From Gymnopus androsaceus JB14 (lineage: Eukaryota > Basidiomycota > Agaricomycetes > Agaricales > Omphalotaceae), in the NCBI GenBank assembly GCA_009733575.1, contig ML769483.1, positions 85,868-149,867 on the forward strand: a stretch of DNA of 64,000 nucleotides, given 5' to 3'. How positions within the stretch are numbered: position 1 is the stretch's first letter; each line of letters starts with the position of its first letter. Of this stretch, positions 33,102 through 42,751 are shown piece after piece. The notes under the pieces are model-generated. The model was not told the DNA's origin. It saw only the letters and a list, made by a program, of their open reading frames with translations, and searched no databases. A program made the position numbers and the translations under genes.

Positions 33102-33652
33102 CACCTGTAGCAGTAAGGATAATCTATTAAATCCTGATAAGTTATCGGAGACATATTTAATTATTATGGATAACTTATCTAGCAATGTTTTGGTCAGTTC
33201 TCGCTAGGGTGAGCTGTGCTCACCCTAACATAGAGAACTGATCAAAACATTGCCAAACAATAGGTTAGCATAGGTTAGGGGTTAGGGGGGTTAGGGTGAG
33301 GGGTTAAGGATGATATGGGGGTGTGGGGGCTTGCCCCCACTGTTGAATGACCTAAATAGGGTTAGGGTTAGGGTTAGGTAGAGTAGGGCTAGAGCACAGG
33401 GTAGGGTTAGGGTTGGATAGAGGGTGGTCTGATAAGTCGAAGGGGGGGGTGTCAGTTTTTTCCCACGGGCCCTCCTTCAGCCGCTATAGGCATTTCAAGT
33501 TTTGATCATATGACCTCTAAGATAAGTTATCGGGGTTAATTAATTAGACCTGAGGCTCAATATTTGGCAGGGTAGATCAGTTATCCATAATAATTAAATA
33601 TGCTCCCGATAACTTATCAGGGTTTAATACATTATTATTACAATACCAGCTG
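33102..33652. mobile_element. Telomere-core element TC-2 (551 bp)
   Basis: Flanked by AGAGTGG (33095-33101 and 33653-33659; 8 bp if the following C is counted). Ends are CACCTGTAG and CAGCTGGTA. Inner inverted repeats start ATTAAAtCCTGATAAGTTAT. It shares with TC-1 the inner hairpin (TTTTGGTCAGTTCTC...GAGAACTGATCAAAA), the GGGGGCTTGCCCCC palindrome and TTAGGG runs. Gypsy-1 at 3560-3575 is the matching empty site. No ORF. Confidence 0.85.
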
Positions 33653-34187
33653 AGAGTGGCGGGAGGGGGACTTGGTATGGCTGGACATGAAGAACATCAA
33701 AACACGACGTCCGACGAAGAGACTCGACCACAAATTCATGGGTCCCTACCAAATCCTGGGGAAGATCGGGAGCCACGCATACCAACTAGACCTCCCAGGC
33801 AACCTCAAGAAAATCCACAATGTCTTCCATGTCAACCGCCTGAAGATTCATCACAAGGATGTGTTCAAATGCAAGCGAGAACCACCCCCTCCAGTGTTCA
33901 TTGACGGAAATGCAGAATACTACATAGAGAACATCCTGGACTCCCAACCGCTGAAAGGCGGAAGTGACGAAATTCAGTATTTGGTAAAATGGAAGGATTA
34001 CGGAGAGGAGTACAATGAATGGGTCCCATGGCAAAGCATGGCGGGCAGCATTGAACTGATTGAGAAATGGGAGAAGGCCCACCCAAAGAAGAGGAAACTA
34101 CAGAGAGAGCTCCTAGAACAGTTGCGGAGGATGGCAGAAGAACAGGGGGAGGATTGGGAGGAGAAAGAGGGACAAGGGGACACCTAA
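33653..34187 (+). pseudogene. gypsy-2 integrase C-terminus and chromodomain
   Basis: This reads WREGDLVWLDMKNIKTRRP, GPYQILGKIGSHAYQLDLP, IHNVFHVNRLKIHH, then a chromodomain (YYIENILDSQPLKGG, IQYLVKWKDYGEEYNEWVPW) and a charged tail (KKRKLQRELLEQLRRMAEEQ) with the natural stop at 34187. Chromodomains of this retroelement class bind methylated histone H3 and steer insertion. Unlike gypsy-1, the Trp of EEYNEW is kept and this segment is undamaged. Confidence 0.9.
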
Positions 34188-34457
34188 TGACAATAAGTCC
34201 CACTCACTTAATTTCCGTTTCAAATATTCCATCCCGCACTTGCAGTGTTAATTTTTCATCAAACCAATTTACAAATATCCTTCACCTTCGAACGCCAAAC
34301 TTGCAATAAAGGCCTCTTTCTATTTTCAGTACAAATTGGAACACTTATAAACAACAAAAAATGTCTTGAATTTTAGATTATTCTAGGTATATACAGGAAA
34401 CAAGAGGGAACACAGGAAAAAAGAAACAGGGACCAAAAAAAGAACGAAGGCAGGATT

Positions 34458-36542
34458 TTAACAAGAGTATGAGGGGGAGGAGGCATGGAAATCAGCATCG
34501 CGTGGGGGAGGTGTGGTAGAAAAAATGGAAGGAACAGGCACAGGACTCTGCAGAGTGACCGCCACACTATCCTCGTTCTCTTCATCACGAGTCTCAGCGC
34601 CGGTCATCTCGATATCACCTTCATACTCGACCCCAGGAATACCACCCCACTTGCTCCCTTCACCTTGCAACCCACCACCTGCATCCGAACCATCCATATA
34701 CATGTCCTCACCATCATCAAGAGAGTACACAGGTAAATCGGGACTGGCTGGGGTCGGAGGGGGACATAGATCCGCCAACCCTCCTTCTAAATGCAGAAGG
34801 GCCACTGCTCAAGATTCCCAATACTTGTTGTCCTTAATACAAGTCTGGAGCTGTGCCTTAAGGAGGTCACGAGCGTCCACATGCATACGGGACAGAAGCG
34901 GGAGGAAGAGGATGTGACGAAGTGAGTCCGAAGGAGGATCACAACCCAAAGGTTGCAAAGTGTTGAATGGCAGGAGGGGATAGAGGGAATGATGGGTGCT
35001 ATTATGGGGGGGACTAGACCAGCATACTCCACCAAACTCAGCAAAGAGTTGGGAACAATGGTGTTGTATTGTTCAATCAACGGAGCAACCCCTTCATGGT
35101 ATCGCCCAGCCACCCAAAGGAGGAAGGTGAGCAATTGCTCCATGCGCGAGAGACATTTTCGGAGATGCAAGCGGAGATGTTCACTGGCCTCCTCAGCATG
35201 CTCATAAGCCTGAGAATCTGTACAACCATGGAGAATCAACAAACGGATCTCTTGAACCAGGAATTTCACCCTGCAGGCAACCTCAGCCAAAAAAGATGCA
35301 GGACGGGCAGACTCGAGGCGTTGAAAGGCGTTAGCCAGCTGGGAAAGCTCCTGGAAATAGCACTCCAGCTCAGTACAAAGGAGGGCATTTGTTTCCGAGG
35401 CACCATCGAGGGAGTATGAACCACCCAGCTGAGCAATAAGATCCAGATTGCCCTCACGCAAGGAGGCAGCAGAATCTTCAGCGGAGTGGGCACGTTGACA
35501 AAGGAGTTCGCAAGTACCCATCAAGTTGTGGATAAGTTGGGAAGTATTCCCAATCTCAACTTCACAACAGATGGCACGGTCAACAGCCTCTCCATGTCCC
35601 TCCTCCAACTTGCAGAGCTCCACTTCATACCTAGCCAAAATGCCCTCCAAATCCTCGATTCAAGTAGCTGGATTCTAAAAAAGAAAAGAACAAATAAACC
35701 AGGTTGTTACAAGGAAAAGGAAATAGGGAACGTACAGTACCCAGAAATCACCATTACGAGGGGAGCTCCGGGACCCAGGTGCACGAGGCTCATACAAATA
35801 GCCCAAAGGACTAACGGAACAATGAGGTCAGGAAGGGGAGGATTGGGGGTTCGTGGATTTAATGATATGACCCCGACCAGGAGGACCCACACGCCCACTA
35901 GAGGGAGGAGGAGCAATAGTGGAGCGAGTAACATGCTGGATGGCCTCCTCAAGGCTGGTGAAGAAGGAGGAGGGTTGATGATAGGAATTACCTGGAATTC
36001 AAACCCCGCATCCGAGAGTCGAACTGCTGCCTGGCCCACAAAAGGGGGGCATCAAATCAACTAGGTAAAAAAGCAAGTTAGGATCCCAAAACCACAAAAG
36101 GAGAAGAAGGAATGCACCTAGCAAACAAACGATAGCGCTAGGCAATTCCGAGTGAACAACCTTTGTGAGCCTTCTGACAAGCATCACACACCAACTCTGT
36201 ACCACTAGCAGCACTACACGGCTCTGCTTTACCCTCACAATGAGTGCAACAACGCAATCGTTTAGCAATTCAATGCCACTGCAGATCCGTAACATCGATG
36301 TCGAAGGAGTGTCCACCAAGCTGGAACATGGACTTCAAGGCCTCATCGATTTCCACAGAAGTCGCTGTCTGCCAAGAAACCAGACGTAGAGGGGAAACAA
36401 CAACGGGAATATGCTGCCCAGACGCAGATCTGTTGACAGCCACAGAGTGAGGGGAAGGAGGGGAGGAGATTGGCGATGGGGACCGTTTGGTCCTTTTATA
36501 AGGGGAATCATCGGAAGGGGAAGAAGGCCTCTTGGGGGGCAT
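34458..36542 (-). pseudogene. Antisense spliced gene between gypsy-2 pol and 3' LTR
   Basis: Reading against the element from 36542: a basic Ser/Pro-rich N-terminus (MPPKRPSSPSDDSPYKRTKR), a conserved block (VEIDEALKSMFQLGGHSFDI) and a cysteine cluster (RLRCCTHCEGKAEPCSA, LVCDACQKAHKGCS). Introns with good GT/AG ends follow (for example 36117-36031). Then come a Ser/Pro linker (about 35740-35950), a helical middle (EGILARYEVELCKLEEGHGE; LQRLES-type heptads to about 34980) and an acidic C-terminus (YSLDDGEDMYMDGSDAGG) ending at 34458. The layout matches a very common uncharacterised basidiomycete protein family with a CxxC...C zinc-cluster-like motif. In-frame stops, mostly TGA where CGA fits, and one shift near 34980 make this copy dead. 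Its position and opposite orientation suggest it is a native part of the element. Function unknown; a regulatory DNA-binding role is only a guess. Confidence 0.65.
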
Positions 36543-36725
36543 TTTGTGAAGTGTACAACGAAGGGGATAAGGAAGAAGTTGAAATGGAACAGCTGAAAAC
36601 ATGCTTTTAGAACTGTTTGTTGGCACGTGTGGGTCCAACGGCAATCACGTCATTCTAGAACCTGCAATCCGCCAAATGACCCGCAAATCCAATCCAATTG
36701 CTAGGGGCCCTAGATGGGGGGGTAA

Positions 36726-37295
36726 TGTCATGCCCAGTACTACCGGTTCCACTATCTTCAACCCCAAACCCGCCCGATCATACATATAACCCAACCTTGC
36801 CACCCAACAACTGCCCGCTTACCCCACAACGGGTCTCAGCTACTTCCGTACATACTTACTACTCATTAATCCAACATCCTGCTCGTATGTAACTGGTAAC
36901 CTCTCTTGGAGGATCCCTTGTCTTGATATTAACTTGTTTACTCCCGTATCTCTTGTTTTCTCTCTATTTTCTTATAATCTTGTCAATTCATCTATTTTCT
37001 CAATACACGCTTGTTCTGGCTTCCTCTTTTTGAGTCACACGTGGACTTGACTACCAGCAAGCTCATACAACAATCAGACTCGCTGCCGTCAACTATTTGA
37101 CGTCAGCTCGCACAACTAGACTCAGAACTCACATTTGTGAGCTTTGGCATTCCCAATCCACCTGCTTCTCACTACTAGTCTTTGACTAGTCCACCTGCAC
37201 GCATATTCAATCGCAGATCTTGCCCGCCTTTTATACTAAAAGCCTCAAAGCTACTTTCAGTACCTTTCCCTAAGACCGTCAACCCTGGTCTTACA
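36726..37295 (+). repeat. 3' LTR of gypsy-2
   Basis: It begins TGTCATGCCCAGTACTACC after a short polypurine tract (36713-36722) and ends GGTCTTACA at 37295, followed by the duplication ATTAT. It has the GTCTTGATATT start-site word at 36920-36930. It is full length compared with the 5' LTR. Confidence 0.95.
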
Positions 37296-37300
37296 ATTAT

Positions 37301-37797
37301 GCTATAGTAGTGACGAGCAAAGTTAGTGCCGGAGCAGTGTTCTGGTTCAGGAACTTTGCAACGTTATGGGCAAGTGTAGAGTTTTTGAAGAAAAGAAGGA
37401 CTTGAGGCTGGTCTTGCTTGGTGCTGGTAGGAAGGAGGGGCTTCAAGAACCAGCAAAAGTTCTCCATTGTCGCAAAGCTTCCTTTGATGCAATGTTGAGC
37501 ATAAATGATACCCGGCCGATTGATGCAGAGCTTCAAGAGCAAATAGCTGGTGCCTAATAATGAATCCTCAATGGTTTTCTGAACATGAGGAGAACATGTA
37601 GCTGTGAATCTGTGATATTGAACAGTTGGAGGTAATTGCATTTTAAGTTCCAACAGACGTGCAAGACCAAAATGCTGCAATACCAAATCATTCCATACCA
37701 ATATAGTGAATACAGTGTGTTTCATCAACATTTACATGTGCGACTTGTTGACAGAGTGAATGGTTGCAAATGAGAAAGGCCATGTGACTATAATGTC
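37301..37797 (-). pseudogene. RecQ-type helicase, central part (motifs II-IV)
   Basis: From 37797 the reverse strand reads HYSHMAFLICNHSLCQQVAHVNVDETHCIHYIG, in which DETH is the DExH Walker B box. After a frame change come LARLLELKMQLPP, YHRFTATCSPHV (motif III, normally SATLP-like), GIIYAQHCIKG and QVLLFFKNSTLAHNVAKFL (start of helicase domain 2). It stops at the gypsy-2 insertion. Family membership (SF2, RecQ-like) rests on the order of these motifs plus the Walker A in the next segment. Confidence 0.75.
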
Positions 37798-38201
37798 CAT
37801 CAGCAAAGACTGTTTTGGGCCCAGGAGGATTTAAGGTCACCTAGTCCTCTTAGGCAACCTGAGGCATCCTAGTTGGCCCAGGAAAAAGGGTAAAACTTTG
37901 GACACCTCAGGTATCCTAGTCATCCTAGGTGTCCTGGGAAATCCTGGGATGTCCTGAGGCATCCTGGGGCATCCTGGGGCATCCTGAGGCATTCTGGGAT
38001 GGAACTTTTATCCTAGGATGTCTCAGGATGCCCCAGGATGCCCCAGGACATCCCAGGATCTCCCAGGACACCTAGGATGACTAGGATACCTGAGGTGTCC
38101 AAAGTTTTACCCTTTTTCCTGGGCCAACTAGGATGCTTCAGGTTGCCCAAGAGGACTAGGGGACCTTAGATCCTCCTGGGCCCAAAAAGTCTTTTCTGAT
38201 G
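37798..38201. mobile_element. Fold-back element FB-2 (404 bp)
   Basis: Same family as FB-1. Ends CATCAGCAAAGACTG and inverse, TTTTGGGCCCAGGAGGAT arms, CATCCTGGGG-type words, short loop near 38000. The 2-bp duplication TC flanks it (37796-37797, 38202-38203). Removal rejoins FKSPSGHYSHMAF in the helicase. Confidence 0.9.
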
Positions 38202-38880
38202 TCCAGAAGGTGACTTGAACAGCTGTTCAGCCGTGATAATGAGATGTCAAGCAGTTCCAATCTGCAAGGCATTCTTCTGGCCATTGTGTACATGTTCCTG
38301 CAATAGCGTTGTTGAATTAAGAGTTGAAAGAGCAATAGATAGACATACCCTCCACCATTCCTTTGCTTTGGGTGTATCATGATTGATTGATACTGTCTGA
38401 ACCTGGTATTTCTTGAGAAATGTTTCCTTCTGTAACAAAACTTGAGTAATTTTTATCAGTAATAGATTGTGCAGAATGCACCTGAGTGACCTGAAGCCTA
38501 TTTAGAGGTGATATTGTGATGAAAACCTGTTTCGAATTTGATTTCTCCAGCAGTATCAACAAAGCCATCATATGAGTCTTTCCAAAACCTGTCGCTGCAA
38601 CAACCAATGAATTCCGTTCAATGGAGGCAATTGCACCCTTCAGTTGATCCTTCTTGGGAACTTCTTTACCCTGAGTAGAGTAGTATACAAGCAGACAAAG
38701 TTGAAGCTCAAGAATTCGGTTGGCTTCTTTTCAAGAGAGAATGTAGACGGAGCCTTAGCTCCTACCTGCGACTGCTGTAATATTGAGATAATGAGAACTT
38801 TCATTGGAGTGTATCAAGAGAGTCATCCCTAGCAACATCCAGCTCTTGAGAGAGTGTTAAAGGATATATTGACTCCATAG
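38202..38880 (-). pseudogene. RecQ-type helicase, N-terminal part (Walker A)
   Basis: The reverse strand carries KKDQLKGAIASIERNSLVV, then the Walker A motif AATGFGKTHMM and VFITISPLNRLQVTQ (motif Ia). Introns follow, with the exons KKYQVQTVSINHDTPKAKEW and RLELLDISLSRLNSCSSH leading into FB-2. These match RecQ-like helicases of basidiomycetes (GTGAGKT...PLLLL...VISPLNALQ.DQ). A further upstream exon (MESIYPLTLSQELDVARDD, about 38880) may hold the start, but the 5' end is not certain. With the other pieces it forms one gene running from about 38880 to 22244 before insertions. Confidence 0.7.
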
Positions 38881-39482
38881 CGCATTGTCATGTCGTTGTG
38901 AATGAAAGAAGTAAACGTAATCTATTATCAGTAGCTGTTCCATTTGATCCGAGTGTATCTACCAGTCTGATCCTAATATAGCTAATCTATAAAAATATAT
39001 TGGGTAATAATAACTCTCTGCAAACATTTGCTTCCGGTTTGCAGGCCCCTCTAGCGAGGATTCTTGCATTAACAATGACATACTCCTAGAGGGACTGCTT
39101 TAGGCCTAGCTTTTTACAGCCTTCGGAACATCGGAAACGGAGTGAAAGGGACCCGAGGGATGAACCAGCAATGACTGCGGATTGGCAGGAAGGTTGGGAA
39201 GGATGGCAGGACAATGACAAGGGTTTTGGTATAAGAAGGGGAGGAAAACATTGAGATGGAGTGGGTTGTGGCACCCCCATTGCTACAAGCCTTGTTGTGT
39301 TTCATACACACTGTTTGTGTGCTTATTGTTATATTGTACATTGCGTGTTAGCAATTTGTTTGGCTTTTGTGGCAATTGTGTGTTAGCAACTGGCCTTTCA
39401 TTGTGTTCAGGCAATTGTGTGCAAGCAATTGGCCTTATTGTGTTCTGGCATCAGTGTGTAAGCTGTTGGCCTTGTTGTATCA
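38881..39482. repeat. Spacer with a degenerate tandem repeat
   Basis: Three units of about 38 bp at about 39370-39478 follow the pattern GGCAATTGTGTGTTAGCAAC-TGGCC...TTGTGTTC. The rest (38881-39365) shows no gene. Confidence 0.5.
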
Positions 39483-39594
39483 TAGGGCAGCCCAGGAGTC
39501 TGAACAGCTTCAAGCTCAACAGACTGCCACAAGTGGAGCTAGAAGATATAGAAGGAGGCATCCAGAAGTTGATGCACCACAACAAGAAATTGTA

Positions 39595-39833
39595 AGATAT
39601 GCCCTGGTCAGATCCAGCAGGTATCACGTGCTCCCATGGGCACAACATTTCGCCAATAGAGGTTTCCACAGAACATTTTTCAAAAAAATGGCCTTGGGGC
39701 TTGATGCAAATGGCCTTTTCTCAAGGCGCCCCAAGGCCATTTTTTTGAAAATTCTTTTGCCGAAAGCTTCATTGGCGAAATACTGCGCCAAAAGGTTCAC
39801 GTGACATGCGCCGGTTCTGATCTGGGCATATCT
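39595..39833. mobile_element. TA-flanked inverted-repeat MITE (239 bp)
   Basis: Ends AGATATGCCC with inverted arms of about 100 bp (GTCAGAtCC, TCACGTG, ATTTCGCCAAT, TTTCAAAAAAATGGCC, TTGGGG). TA on both sides (39593-39594, 39834-39835). Removal joins QQEIV to VGTSNSAEQ in the gag relic. TA targeting suggests mobilisation by Tc1/mariner-type enzymes. Confidence 0.8.
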
Positions 39834-40618
39834 TAGTTGGTACTTCAAATTCTGCAGAGCAGAGAAGTAGAAGAGAACAAGTTGAAGAGCAACTTGGAGA
39901 AAATTCACTTTCCTCAGAAGGAGAAAATTCTACAAGTACTTTTCCAAGACCTGCTAAACCAAGCAGATCTTCTAGAGCAGAGCAAAGAGAAGAATCAGAA
40001 GAAGTAGAAGACCTAGGTCTTAGAGAGTTTATTTTCTCAAGGATCCAGTGTGCAACAGAATAGAGTACCGAACTCCAGCAGTATGGCTAAAAACCCTCTT
40101 GCAAAGTTACTACTCAAGGGTTCAGGCAAAGGTCCTAAATTCCCAGAGTATGTGACTGGACAATGTGTTAAAGACTTCATAGATGATGTTGAAGAGTTGG
40201 TGTCAGATGTGCCTGAAATTACTTCAGATGCACATAAGAAGGAGGCACTAATCAGATACCTGAGCAGTGAAGTCAAGAGGACTTGGAAGGCTATTGAAGG
40301 CGATGATGGTGTAGGGTCATACAAAACTTTCAAGGAAAATGTACTTGCTAGTTATGATCACACAGAAACCGCTAGCATCAAGAAGCTTGATGAAGTATTG
40401 AAGGGTTACAAACATTTGTGAGTTGGTGGCTTGGATTGCATTCTGGACTTGAAGAGGGAATTCGGACTTTTCAAGAAAGGATTGCTTCCAAATAACAAGT
40501 TGTCCAAACTTGAATTTGTTCAGAAAATCCTTAAGGCATTGGATGAGGAATTTTGTGTAGAAGTTTGGAGTGAGTTGGCTAGAAATGCAAGGCAGAAGGC
40601 AATGGAACAGGCTAGGGC

Positions 40619-41138
40619 TAAGGTTTTAAGATCCAATTCAATGAACTGCAAATAAACTGTGAATTGCATTGGATTGCACTAGAAAGTGCACTGCTGGAGG
40701 CTGCACCGATGCACAGTTTAAATCAGTGCCAGTTCATGGTGCATTCAATTTTTGAAAATTACTTAAACTGCCTTGCATCAGTTTAAATCTCTGCAAATCA
40801 ATACTAATACAAACAGAGCTTTGTGAACTCTTATCATGCTGGAATTACATTTCCAATAGTATATACATGATAAACAGTACATTTACCAGCTAGGTTGGCA
40901 TTATTATGCTGAGGTACTCTATCTTTAGATGTAAGAATGACCAGTTCAAGTCAGTTTAAATTGTGAATTGCATTTAACTGCACTGAAAAATGCACTGCTA
41001 AAGATTGCACTGATGGACCATTTAAACCAATGCCAGTTTACAGTTCATCCAGGTATCAAAAAATCTTGCACTGGTGCAATTCATGATTCATTGAAAATTT
41101 AGCAAATAAACTGAATTGAATTGGACCTTAAAACCCTA
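40619..41138 (-). mobile_element. hAT-like MITE family M, copy A (520 bp)
   Basis: TSD GCTAGGGC (40611-40618, 41139-41146). Ends TAAGGTTTTAAGATCC and TAGGGTTTTAAGGTCC. The body is full of GTTTAAA / GCACTG words. Orientation is opposite to copies B and C. Deletion rejoins EQARAANANP in gag. Confidence 0.9.
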
Positions 41139-42721
41139 GCTAGGGCTGCCAATGCTAATCCAATTGCTGTAGCTGCAGTCGACCCACAAGGGCATAAACC
41201 CTCAGAAGATGATCCTATAGGGCTGGATGAACTATTAGAGGAGTTGGAGTTGCAAGCAAGGGTGCATGACAGTGAAACCAGTGTCATGGGCATGCACATT
41301 GTGAACAAGTTCAATAAAAGTGCAAAGATATCCAATTCTACTGAAGTTCAAAGTCAAGCAAGAGCAAAGAGACAATGACATGGCTCAACTCAGAGATGTG
41401 TTGGTCAATCAGCAGAGGGATTATGATAGAAGGCACAAGGAGCTGTTGGATGTAGTGGTGAAGTTGGCACAGGAAGTTAAAGTTGCTCCTGCCTACCAGC
41501 AGAGGACTTATAATAATACTCCTAGTACCTATCAGCCTCAACAACCTCAGGCTTCAGGACCAAGTAAGGGGGTCCAAAGATGTAGAGTCAGTTCTGAGAG
41601 ATATTTTATGCTGGTTCTGTGGAGAACAGGGACACTTGTCAGGCAGGTGTCTATGTCAGGCAGAAGTATCTTGATGAAGGAAAGATTATTCTGAAAGGGC
41701 TTAAAGTGTGTTTGCCAAATGGCCAAGCCATTTACTTACTCAACAGGAGGAGATTGTCAGAAGCTACAAGTTGATAAACAGAGCTGAGACACTCAACAAA
41801 CCAATATGTTTGGAGATGTGTTCTCTGAAGAAGACTTGGCAGCAACTCCAATTGAAGAGGTGCAGGCATATCTAGAAGCTCTCAAGGAGAGAAAAAGGGT
41901 GACAGTGATGATTCAGAAAATGAGGTCTATGTCCTATGATGAAGATTTAGATGAAGGCAATGATTTTCAATCTGCCAACATTCAAACTCGTCAGCAGGCA
42001 AAGAAATCTTCAGATGAATTGGATTTCTGAAAAGTCCGAGGAAAGGATTTAAGAGACAGACAAGGCAGTTGGAGGCTGAGTCAAAGATCCTGAAGGACAA
42101 GCCCACAAAGGTCTCAAAGGCTGATCAGAGCCGGAACTGGAGAGAAGAAAAACAGAAAATACAAAAAAAATAGAAGTTCTATTCCTATTTCTTCTACTAT
42201 TTGTGATGGGCATTACCCCAGTGTACAATCAGATGGGCTCAACCCCATTGTAGCAACAGAGAAGAAGAAGCAATTTCATTGGTCAGATGATGTTGACAAT
42301 GAACCTCTGAACCCAAAAGTACCAGAGGTACCATTTGCAGATGTTCCAGATGTTACTGATTCACCTACTGCTAAAGAAAACGCAGATTGGACAATCAAAC
42401 ACAGAGGTACAATCTGGAAGTTGAAGGAGAAAAGTAAAGATTGTGATGGAGAAAAAGTGATGGAGTCTGACATAGAGTTGAAAGGCAAAATCACCTCCAG
42501 GATTAAGATTGATGTTGAAAAGTTAAAGTCAAAGTGTGACTTAGAGGATTTGCCATTTGATCCAGATGAAGTTACAACATTTCCTACAAATGTTATTCCA
42601 ATAGAAGATTTGAAGTCAAGAGTGGAAGGGTGGCTACTAAATTACCTTGGATTTTCAAACTCCGCTACCTTATTGCTACCTTAGCCTTACCAAGTAAACT
42701 TAAAGTACCTTTAAGTTCCTT

Positions 42722-42751
42722 AAGTTAACTTGGTCGACCAAGTTAACTTAT
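42722..42751. repeat. Perfect 30-bp palindrome
   Basis: TAAGTTAACTTGGTC is followed directly by its exact inverse, with no loop. A smaller one, CTTAAAGTACCTTTAAG, lies about 30 bp upstream. From 42752 to 43396 I see no gene. Confidence 0.7.

Larger units (their letters stand above)
23719..37300 (+). mobile_element. Complete LTR retrotransposon gypsy-2 with 5-bp target duplication
   Basis: The element itself is 23724-37295, with 556- and 570-bp LTRs. ATTAT is duplicated at 23719-23723 and 37296-37300. Order: 5' LTR, self-priming PBS, gag with CCHC knuckle, protease, RT, RNase H, duplicated zinc module, integrase and chromodomain (all +), then an antisense gene, a short polypurine tract (GATGGGGGGG at about 36713) and the 3' LTR. 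Three later insertions lie inside it: Tc1/mariner (27459-28908) and two telomere-core elements (30122-30770, 33102-33652). Frame breaks and stops make it inactive. It is inserted in a RecQ-type helicase gene and belongs to the Ty3/gypsy chromoviruses. Confidence 0.95.
39483..42690 (+). pseudogene. gag relic of another LTR retrotransposon
   Basis: A charged N-terminal part (QESEQLQAQQTATSGARRYR; VVGTSNSAEQRSRREQ) leads to MAKNPLAKLLLKGSGKGPKF at 40083. A capsid-like region follows (CVKDFIDDVEELVSDVPEI, KKEALIRYLSSEVKRTW, FGLFKKGLLPNNKLSKLEF), interrupted by a hAT-like MITE, then NANPIAVAAVDPQGHKPSED. After a shift come helical residues and a CCHC knuckle (CWFCGEQGHLSGRC, about 41617-41660), GKIILKGLKVCLPNGQAIYL, and an acidic tail to 42690. 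The CFYC...GH...C / G-I...G-V-LP-G layout is that of fungal Ty3/gypsy Gag proteins. No RT or LTR follows. Stops at 40421 and about 41380 break it. Confidence 0.7.
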
